Positions 1 through 4,588 of a stretch of 5,790 nucleotides of DNA are shown piece after piece. A program made the translations under genes and the position numbers. The notes under the pieces are model-generated. The model was not told where the DNA came from. It ran no database searches and saw nothing but the letters and a program-made list of their open reading frames with translations. How positions within the stretch are numbered: the first letter of the stretch is position 1; each line of letters begins with the position of its first letter. Source of the DNA: Aquifex sp. (lineage in GTDB: Bacteria; Aquificota; Aquificia; Aquificales; Aquificaceae); assembly GCA_015487405.1 (NCBI GenBank), contig WFPV01000201.1:1-5790 (forward strand). The letters are read 5' to 3'.

Positions 1-379
1 CCACGTACTCGGCGTATCCTCCCTTACTCCTCAGTCCCAAAATATCGTAATCCTTACAGTGGTTATCCCTACCGCTCTGGCAGTCCCAACAAACCCCGCA
101 GGAAAGTCCCGGAGCCACTATCACTTCGTCTCCCGGTTTTACACTCTTGACAAGACTCCCCACCTCTTCTACTACACCGCTCACGTCCGAGCCGAGGATG
201 TGGGGAAGCTCCGGCTTTACAGGGAGTGCTCCCATCCTCACCCAGATGTCAAGGTGGTTGAGTGCCACCGCTTTTACCCTTACGAGGACTTCGTTCTCTT
301 TTGGCTTTGGTTTTGGATAGTCTTCTACGTATTTTAAGTTCTCGGGACCGCCGAAGGCGGTAAGTAAAACAGCTTTCAT
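1..379 (-). CDS. Zinc-binding-type alcohol dehydrogenase / quinone oxidoreductase-like protein (MDR family), N-terminal part
   Basis: This minus-strand gene begins at ATG 379-377 and runs off the left edge; 126 residues are visible of a family that usually has about 340. It is the GroES-like catalytic domain of a medium-chain dehydrogenase/reductase, which normally performs NAD(P)H-linked oxidoreduction in the cytoplasm. The start MKAVLLTAFGGPENL is typical of the family. Residues 94-108 hold the structural-zinc lobe, with Cys94, Cys97, Cys100 and Cys108 spaced C-x2-C-x2-C-x7-C. The glycine-rich stretch at 63-74 (LGSDVSGVVEEVG) stands where zinc alcohol dehydrogenases have GHE, so the catalytic-zinc His is Ser64 and the adjacent Glu is Asp65. 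The catalytic Cys position is Asn41. The NAD-binding Rossmann domain is outside the window. The gene is divergent from the methyltransferase with 34 bp between starts, and I see no strong ribosome binding site. The substrate cannot be told; the family call is sure, catalytic chemistry is not. Confidence 0.88.
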   Translation of the reverse strand, partial: MKAVLLTAFGGPENLKYVEDYPKPKPKENEVLVRVKAVALNHLDIWVRMGALPVKPELPHILGSDVSGVVEEVGSLVKSVKPGDEVIVAPGLSCGVCWDCQSGRDNHCKDYDILGLRSKGGYAEYV

Positions 380-391
380 AGAAAAGATTTT

Positions 392-407
392 ACCTATAAT
401 TTTAGGT
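392..407. repeat. 16-bp near-perfect palindrome covering the divergent promoter
   Basis: ACCTATAATTTTAGGT is an inverted repeat with a single T/T mismatch pair: arms ACCTA and TAGGT around a central AATT. It encloses the TATAAT box of the methyltransferase and lies between the two divergent starts. A dimeric repressor bound here would shut off both genes, and self-regulation by the methyltransferase or a separate regulator is possible. AT-rich promoters give such symmetry by chance fairly often, so the operator role is inference. Confidence 0.35.
395..400 (+). promoter_or_regulatory. Candidate -10 box (TATAAT) for the RM-pyrD transcription unit
   Basis: A perfect TATAAT lies 13 bp before the methyltransferase ATG, so a transcript starting about 7 bp after it would have a leader of only a few bases. 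No good -35 is visible about 17 bp upstream, where the DNA already codes for the alcohol dehydrogenase. The same 34-bp gap must also hold the promoter of the divergent dehydrogenase; on the minus strand TAAAAT-like boxes occur at 392-387 and 404-399. The sites are read by eye only. Confidence 0.45.
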
Positions 408-413
408 TTAGGA

Positions 414-1625
414 ATGAAAGCCACGCTTTACTTAGCTGACTCACGCTCCTTAAAAGAGCTAAAAGATGAAAGCGTAGACCTCGTTGTAACATCACCACCT
501 TACTGGCATATAAAGGACTACGGAGCGGAAAACCAAATTGGATATGGACAGAGTCTCCATAAATACTTAAAGGATTTATACAGAGTTTTTAGGGAATGTT
601 TCCGCGTTCTCAAAGGTGGAACTCGCCTCTGCGTAAATATCGGTGACCAGTTCGCAAGGAGTGTAGTCTACGGCAAGTATAAAGTTATTCCACTACACGC
701 AGAAATCATCTCTATGTGCGAAGAGATAGGCTTTGATTACATGGGAGCGATAATATGGCAGAAGAAGACCACCATGAACACTACGGGCGGAGCTGTAATT
801 ATGGGAAGTTTTCCCTATCCCCCTAACGGGATAATTGAAATAGACTACGAGTTTATTCTCATTTTTAAAAAAGAAGGTAGAAGGAAGGTAAGTAAAGAAA
901 TAAAGGAACGCTCAAGGTTAACCAAAGAGGAGTGGAAGGAATACTTTTCAGGACATTGGAAGATAGGAGGAGCTCGCCAAATTAATCATGAGGCTGTATT
1001 TCCCGATGAAATACCACGCAGACTTATAAAGATGTTCTCTTTTTATGGAGATACAGTTCTTGACCCCTTCGCTGGCAGTGGAACAACGTTAAAAGTAGCT
1101 TTGGAGCTTGGGAGGAATGCTATAGGATACGAAATAAATCCAGAATTTTTAGAACTAATAAAGGAGAAAGTAGGAGCTCTAAATTTGGAAATAATTGAAA
1201 GGAAAGAAAAAAACTCTTTAGAACCTGTAAATTATCAACCGAAGGTCAAAGATGCAAAACCGATAATTGATGAAAAGAAGTTTAAATTTAAAGATGAGAG
1301 ATTGTATAAAGTTATAGATATTTTATCCAAAAATGAACTACTTTTAGATACAGGATTAAAGGTTAAACTCTTAGGCTTGAAAGTTCCAGCAGAAAAGAAA
1401 AGGGAAGCTTTAGAATACTTAAGAAAATACGTGAAAGGTAAAAAGGTTTTCTTGAAATTTGATAATAATGTGAAGCCTGAAAATAAAGACTCTATTTACG
1501 CATACGTTTACTTAAAAAATAAGATATTTATAAATCGGAAAATGATTCAGATGAGATTAGCTGAAGTAGATAACACTAAGAATTTTACGTATAAAAGAAA
1601 GTTTATGGAGGTTTTGAGTGGCTAA
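414..1625 (+). CDS. Beta-class DNA amino-methyltransferase (probable N4-cytosine, CTAG) with SNase-like C-terminal domain
   Basis: This 403-residue protein is the modification half of a type II RM pair, transferring methyl from S-adenosylmethionine to an exocyclic amino group in DNA. Motif order is that of beta-class enzymes (PF01555): the catalytic motif IV TSPPYW is at 26-31, the target-recognition part lies in the middle, and the SAM-binding motif I DPFAGSGTT is at 217-225, followed by YEINPEF at 239-245. Ser-Pro-Pro-Tyr is most usual in N4-cytosine methyltransferases. The MjaI-type endonuclease downstream points to CTAG as the site. After a charged linker (about 255-295), residues 297-400 read as a staphylococcal-nuclease-like OB fold (VKLLGLKVP at 317-325, VKGKKVFLKFD at 340-350, YAYVYLKNK at 362-370), but the nuclease's catalytic Asp/Arg/Asp/Glu/Arg positions are not conserved. 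The gene overlaps the endonuclease by 8 bp. GC falls from about 42% over the catalytic part to about 22-33% in the C-terminal part. Confidence 0.9.
   Translation: MKATLYLADSRSLKELKDESVDLVVTSPPYWHIKDYGAENQIGYGQSLHKYLKDLYRVFRECFRVLKGGTRLCVNIGDQFARSVVYGKYKVIPLHAEIISMCEEIGFDYMGAIIWQKKTTMNTTGGAVIMGSFPYPPNGIIEIDYEFILIFKKEGRRKVSKEIKERSRLTKEEWKEYFSGHWKIGGARQINHEAVFPDEIPRRLIKMFSFYGDTVLDPFAGSGTTLKVALELGRNAIGYEINPEFLELIKEKVGALNLEIIERKEKNSLEPVNYQPKVKDAKPIIDEKKFKFKDERLYKVIDILSKNELLLDTGLKVKLLGLKVPAEKKREALEYLRKYVKGKKVFLKFDNNVKPENKDSIYAYVYLKNKIFINRKMIQMRLAEVDNTKNFTYKRKFMEVLSG
1607..1611 (+). promoter_or_regulatory. Ribosome binding site (GGAGG) deciding the GTG start of the endonuclease
   Basis: GGAGG sits inside the last codons of the methyltransferase, six bases before GTG 1618. 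It is the strong signal that fixes the endonuclease start at a GTG rather than at a later ATG, and it implies translation of the endonuclease from the same message, coupled to the end of methyltransferase translation. Confidence 0.75.
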
Positions 1626-2298
1626 GGAATGGATTTTGAATATTGCTACAAACAGGTGGCAGCTAAATAGACCAAAATATGTAGGGAAAGTAGCTGAAGA
1701 AATAAGAAAATGCCAACCGAGAAAACTTGAAGACTGGAAAGAATATTGCATGAAAAACGTTAATCCTGAGAAATTTTTGGAAATGCAGAAATATATAAAA
1801 AACCTCTCCAAGGAGCAATATTTAGAATGGCTTAGACTTGAACTTTGCAAGAAAATACACGAAGTTATGAAAAAAGAAATAGAGGAAATAACAGAAGAAG
1901 ATTGTAAGAACTACATAAAAGAGCTTATATTTGAAAGAACTTTTCAGGGATATTTAACAGAAAAGAAGACTATATACGAGGAACTTGAGAAAGCATTAGG
2001 TGTTAAAATAGAACCTGCTCCAGACGAATGGGATAGAAAGTATAACATTGATTTTTACATAAAAGCAAAAAAGGGTTTTATTGGACTTCAAGTAAAACCT
2101 ATAACATACAACCAGACACCCGAAATACATAACTGGATTAAATGGTTAAGAGAAAGTCATAAAAAGTTTGAGCAGGAAGTAGGAGGAAAAGTCTTCGTAA
2201 TTTTCTCTGTAAAAAAGAATGATAAAAAGGAAATATATAACAAGGAAGTTATAAAGGAAATCAGAGATACATTAATAAATCTCGGAGGTCCCGCATAG
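1618..2298 (+). CDS. Type II restriction endonuclease, MjaI family (predicted CTAG)
   Basis: This 226-residue protein should cut unmodified DNA as partner of the upstream methyltransferase. From memory it closely resembles the MjaI restriction enzyme family (RE_MjaI, PF09568), whose founder from Methanocaldococcus jannaschii cuts at CTAG. Shared features are the N-terminus KEWILNIATNRW (3-14), ITEEDC-NYI (91-100), VKIEPAPDEWDR-YN-DF (129-146) and VFVIFSVKK-KKEIYN (192-208). A PD-(D/E)xK-like active site is suggested by Asp145, Gln158 and Lys160 (QVK replacing ExK), which is my inference. GTG start 1618 is supported by GGAGG at 1607-1611 and the family N-terminus. The gene overlaps the methyltransferase by 8 bp and shares one base with pyrD. 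Sampled 60-base blocks have 22-37% GC, far below pyrD, which suggests horizontal acquisition. The final residues GGPA are encoded by pyrD's ribosome binding region. Confidence 0.85.
   Translation: MAKEWILNIATNRWQLNRPKYVGKVAEEIRKCQPRKLEDWKEYCMKNVNPEKFLEMQKYIKNLSKEQYLEWLRLELCKKIHEVMKKEIEEITEEDCKNYIKELIFERTFQGYLTEKKTIYEELEKALGVKIEPAPDEWDRKYNIDFYIKAKKGFIGLQVKPITYNQTPEIHNWIKWLRESHKKFEQEVGGKVFVIFSVKKNDKKEIYNKEVIKEIRDTLINLGGPA
2284..2289 (+). promoter_or_regulatory. Ribosome binding site (GGAGGT) of pyrD inside the endonuclease gene
   Basis: GGAGGT lies eight bases before GTG 2298 and within the last codons of the endonuclease (residues 223-224). It supports the GTG start of pyrD. No promoter-sized gap exists between the two genes, so pyrD is probably expressed from the RM transcript or from a promoter within the endonuclease gene. 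Confidence 0.75.
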
Positions 2299-3221
2299 TG
2301 ACAAATCTCTCCGTAAAACTCTTCGACATAAAGTTTAAAAACCCCGTCTGGGTTGCGAGCGGAACCTTCGGATACGGCGTTGAGGCTCAAGAAATCTTTG
2401 ACGTTTCCAAACTGGGAGCAGTGGTAACGAAAGGAATTTCCTTAAAACCCAGACTCGGAAACGAAACCCCGAGAATAGTGGAAACCCCTTGCGGAATGCT
2501 CAACTCCATAGGTCTCCAGAATCCCGGCGTAGAGAAGTTCTTAACGGAGATTTATCCGAAGATTGAACATTTAGACACCCACTTCATAGCCAACGTCTTC
2601 GGAGAGAGCGAAGAGGAGTACGTAGAGGTCTGCATAGCTTTAGAAGATGCTCCAAAGGTGGTAGCTTACGAACTGAACGTTTCCTGCCCCAACGTCAAAA
2701 AAGGAGGCATAGTATTCGGACACGACCCCGTAGTTTTAGGGAGCTTAGTAGAAAGTATTAAGAAAAGAATAAAGAAGCCTCTCCTTGTTAAGCTCTCGCC
2801 GAACGTCACGGACGTTCGGGAGTTTGCAAAGGTCTGCATAGAAAGCGGGGCGGACGGACTCGTTCTTATAAACACTTTACTTGGTATGAAGATAAATATT
2901 AGAAAGAAGAAACCGGACCTTGCTACGAAAACGGGGGGATTGTCGGGTCCCGCAATTCTCCCTATAGCTGTGAGGATGATTTACCAGGTTTACGAAGCCT
3001 TCGGAGACCAGATTCCCATAATAGGCGTCGGCGGGATATCCACGTGGGAGGATGCCTTAGAACACGTTATGGCGGGAGCTTCCGCAATTCAGGTGGGAAC
3101 AGCGAACTTCTTTGACCCCTTAGCACCTATAAAGGTTCTTGAGGGGATTGAGAGGTATATGAAAGAAGAGGGCATACAAGACTTTAGTGAGCTAATAGGA
3201 GTAGCTCATAGGAGTGAATAA
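2298..3221 (+). CDS. pyrD: Dihydroorotate dehydrogenase, class 1B catalytic subunit
   Basis: PyrD oxidises dihydroorotate to orotate with FMN, the fourth step of pyrimidine synthesis, in the cytoplasm. The 307-residue TIM-barrel protein has the family's full length. ASGTFGYG (20-27) and NSIGLQNPG (69-77) are FMN/substrate-binding signatures. NVSCPN (127-132) holds the catalytic base Cys130, the mark of class 1 enzymes; membrane-bound class 2 has Ser. Further signatures are VKLSPN (164-169), TGGLSGPAI (212-220), GVGGI (243-247) and GTANF (267-271). Class 1B enzymes need the electron-transfer partner PyrK (FAD, 2Fe-2S, reduces NAD+), which is not in this window. Start GTG 2298 has a good ribosome binding site and shares its G with the endonuclease stop TAG. 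The block 2341-2400 is 57% GC, unlike the AT-rich restriction genes, so pyrD looks native while the pair in front looks inserted. A 9-bp perfect hairpin lies in the coding region at 2799-2819. Confidence 0.96.
   Translation: MTNLSVKLFDIKFKNPVWVASGTFGYGVEAQEIFDVSKLGAVVTKGISLKPRLGNETPRIVETPCGMLNSIGLQNPGVEKFLTEIYPKIEHLDTHFIANVFGESEEEYVEVCIALEDAPKVVAYELNVSCPNVKKGGIVFGHDPVVLGSLVESIKKRIKKPLLVKLSPNVTDVREFAKVCIESGADGLVLINTLLGMKINIRKKKPDLATKTGGLSGPAILPIAVRMIYQVYEAFGDQIPIIGVGGISTWEDALEHVMAGASAIQVGTANFFDPLAPIKVLEGIERYMKEEGIQDFSELIGVAHRSE
2799..2819 (+). repeat. Perfect 9-bp inverted repeat with 3-base loop inside pyrD
   Basis: CCGAACGTC (2799-2807), loop ACG, GACGTTCGG (2811-2819) form a GC-rich hairpin over codons for PNVTDVR. 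It uses the Arg codon CGG, which is scarce here, where AGA/AGG dominate. No T-run follows, so it is not an intrinsic terminator. Function is unknown and may be none. Confidence 0.5.
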
Positions 3222-3244
3222 AAATTCCTTTAAATTAAGAAGGT

Positions 3245-4198
3245 ATGACGTTAAAAACTGAAAGGAGACTTTATTACTCTCTTAAAGATTACTTTAAAGA
3301 GAAATACGGAAAGAGAGTTCAGAAAATAACGGTTGCTCTTCCTTTCACCTGTCCAAACCGTGATGGAACGAAAGGAAGGGGAGGTTGCACCTACTGTTAC
3401 GACGGCTCTAAGCCCTCAATGCTGATTCCAACAGTTCCCTTAGAGATTCAAATAAGAGAAGGAATAGAAAGGGCTAAAGGAAAATACGGAGAGGACATTC
3501 TCTTCACGATTTACTATCAGTCCTATACTAACACCTACGCGGACCTTGAGACCTTAAAGAGGTATTACGACATCGCTCTCAAGTTTGAGGGTGTTGTAGG
3601 AATAGACGTGGGAACCCGTCCCGACTGTGCCCCGGAGGAGGTCCTTGACCTATTGGAGGAATACGCAAATAAAGGTTTAGAAGTTTGGGTGGAATATGGA
3701 CTTCAGAGTGCGAACTTTGAGACCCTAAAAAAGATAAACAGACAGCACGGGGTTTCCGATTTCGTGGACGCCGTCCTCAGAACCAAAAGGAGAAATCTAA
3801 AGGTGTGTGCTCACATGATAATAGGTCTTCCTGGAGAGACGAGGGAGGATTTTATAGAGACAGCAAAGCTGATAGCCTCCCTTCCCGTAGATGGAATTAA
3901 GATTCACCCCCTGCACGTCATAAAGGGAACGGTTATGGCAAAACAGTATGAAAACGGTGAATTCCGAACGCTCACCTTAGAAGAGTATGCAGAATACTGT
4001 GCTGACATCATAGAACTCCTTCCCCCCAATATGGTCGTTCACAGAATAACGGGAGAAACCGACGAGGACAGACTCATCGCTCCCGAGTGGTGCACCTACA
4101 GGTACAAAAATCAAGTAATACAGAAGGTGAAGGAGGTTTTAGAAAGGAGGGGGAGCTATCAGGGAGCTAAGTATCCATTTTATAAGTTCGGGGTGTGA
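3245..4198 (+). CDS. TIGR01212/COG1242 radical SAM protein (YhcC/YtqA family)
   Basis: A 317-residue radical SAM enzyme whose 4Fe-4S cluster should cleave S-adenosylmethionine to start radical chemistry. The cluster motif is the family's wide form: Cys36, Cys48 and Cys51 spaced C-x11-C-x2-C within CPNRDGTKGRGGCTYC. Later family blocks are YQSYTNTYA (91-99), VGTRPDC (122-128), EYGLQSANFETLKKINR (150-166), HMIIGLPGET (190-199), GIKIHPLHVIKGTVMAK (217-233), HRITGE (266-271) and PEWC (280-283). Length and order match E. coli YhcC and B. subtilis YtqA. ATG 3245 is the first start after in-frame stop TAA 3236-3238; the GAAGG before it is only one base away. It follows pyrD by 23 bp and precedes the TPR gene by 3 bp, so the three probably share a transcript. 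The biochemical role is not certain. I recall the B. subtilis ytqA-ytqB pair being tied to mnm5s2U34 tRNA modification through YtqB (MnmM), and mnmE lies close by here, so a wobble-uridine role is plausible inference. Confidence 0.93.
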   Translation: MTLKTERRLYYSLKDYFKEKYGKRVQKITVALPFTCPNRDGTKGRGGCTYCYDGSKPSMLIPTVPLEIQIREGIERAKGKYGEDILFTIYYQSYTNTYADLETLKRYYDIALKFEGVVGIDVGTRPDCAPEEVLDLLEEYANKGLEVWVEYGLQSANFETLKKINRQHGVSDFVDAVLRTKRRNLKVCAHMIIGLPGETREDFIETAKLIASLPVDGIKIHPLHVIKGTVMAKQYENGEFRTLTLEEYAEYCADIIELLPPNMVVHRITGETDEDRLIAPEWCTYRYKNQVIQKVKEVLERRGSYQGAKYPFYKFGV

Positions 4199-4201
4199 GC
4201 C

Positions 4202-4438
4202 ATGTTCGGAAGGAAGGGAACTTTTAGCAAGATGGCGGAGAACCTCGTTGAGAAATACGCTCAAGAGCTTGAAGAAGAGCTAAAGCAAAGACCGAACGAC
4301 CCGGAGCTTCTTTTCAAACGCGGTATCGCTTACGTCCGAGCAGGAAAGATAGATAAAGCCCGTGAAGTTTACAAAAAGCTTAAGAACTTGGACAAAGAGA
4401 AAGCTAACGAGCTCCTTGACAGGATTTACGAGGTCTAA
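4202..4438 (+). CDS. Small tetratricopeptide-repeat (TPR) protein of unknown function
   Basis: A 78-residue, highly charged protein with no signal peptide or membrane segment. Residues 34-67 fit one TPR unit: Leu37, Gly41, Tyr44, Ala53 and Tyr57 fall on TPR positions 4, 8, 11, 20 and 24. A helical, Lys/Glu-rich N-terminal part (10-31) and a closing helix (66-76) flank it, so the whole may be a minimal helical hairpin stack that binds a partner protein. ATG 4202 is three bases after the stop of the radical SAM gene, with a GGGGTG-like ribosome binding site at 4190-4195 overlapping that gene's end, suggesting translational coupling. An internal ATG at 4232 is a less likely start. I do not recognise an orthologue. 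The stop codon ends only four bases from the 3' end of the convergent tRNA. Confidence 0.75.
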   Translation: MFGRKGTFSKMAENLVEKYAQELEEELKQRPNDPELLFKRGIAYVRAGKIDKAREVYKKLKNLDKEKANELLDRIYEV

Positions 4439-4442
4439 AGCG

Positions 4443-4530
4443 TGGTGGGGGTGGAGGGAGTCGAACCCTCACGGGCGTTAAGCCCAGGGGATTTTAAGTC
4501 CCCCGCGTCTGCCAATTCCGCCACACCCCC
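4443..4530 (-). tRNA. tRNA-Leu (anticodon UAA), CCA encoded
   Basis: The reverse complement folds as a class II tRNA of 88 bases. The acceptor stem is GGGGGTG/CACCCCC. The D arm follows with AATTGGCAGA. The anticodon stem GGGGA/TCCCC encloses loop CTTAAAA, with anticodon TAA reading leucine UUA. The long variable arm is TGGGC-TTAA-CGCCCG, and the T stem GAGGG/CCCTC has loop TTCGACT. The discriminator is A and CCA is encoded at 4445-4443. In well-studied bacteria this tRNA carries a cmnm5Um-type U34 made by MnmE/MnmG, the first of which is encoded next door. The gene is convergent with the TPR gene (4-bp gap) and divergent from mnmE. Confidence 0.97.
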
Positions 4531-4548
4531 TGACCACTCAAGATATAT

Positions 4549-4578
4549 ATTATAGTTATAACCTCCTCAATAATCCAA
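4549..4578 (-). promoter_or_regulatory. Probable promoter of tRNA-Leu
   Basis: On the minus strand TTGGAT (4578-4573) and TATAAT (4554-4549) are spaced by 18 bp, a fair sigma70-type pair with a perfect -10, ending 18 bp before the tRNA 5' end. The 58-bp gap 4531-4588 must also hold any promoter for mnmE. On the plus strand only AT-rich stretches (TATATT, TATAGT, TATAAC between 4546 and 4562) are seen, with no clear -35. Confidence 0.5.
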
Positions 4579-4588
4579 GTTCGGAGTC

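Noticed and set aside
59..337. Open frame of 92 codons on the plus strand
   Set aside because: It is antisense to the alcohol dehydrogenase, whose minus-strand protein has clear zinc-lobe and family motifs; the plus-strand protein has none.
347..361. Inverted repeat ACCGCC-GAA-GGCGGT near the alcohol dehydrogenase start
   Set aside because: A six-bp GC-rich stem over codons for TAFGG, where Gly/Ala codons readily give such pairs; no T-run and no other support for a regulatory hairpin.
1305..1622. C-terminal part of the methyltransferase as an active nuclease fused to the modification enzyme
   Set aside because: The aligned catalytic Asp, Arg and Glu positions of SNase are replaced by Asn, Lys, Lys, Ala and Ser, so only a binding or structural role is supported.
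1557..1850. Minus-strand open frame of 97 codons across the methyltransferase/endonuclease junction
   Set aside because: It overlaps two well-supported genes, lacks a ribosome binding site and has a composition typical of antisense to Lys/Glu-rich genes. An RM antisense regulator was considered, but nothing supports it.
414..2298. A larger defence system (type I or III RM, BREX, DISARM or similar)
   Set aside because: Only a methyltransferase and an endonuclease are present, bounded by ordinary metabolic genes; no helicase, specificity subunit, phosphatase or ATPase is encoded.
3222..3244. A terminator between pyrD and the radical SAM gene
   Set aside because: The 23-bp gap is AT-rich but has no stable stem; the genes are more likely cotranscribed.
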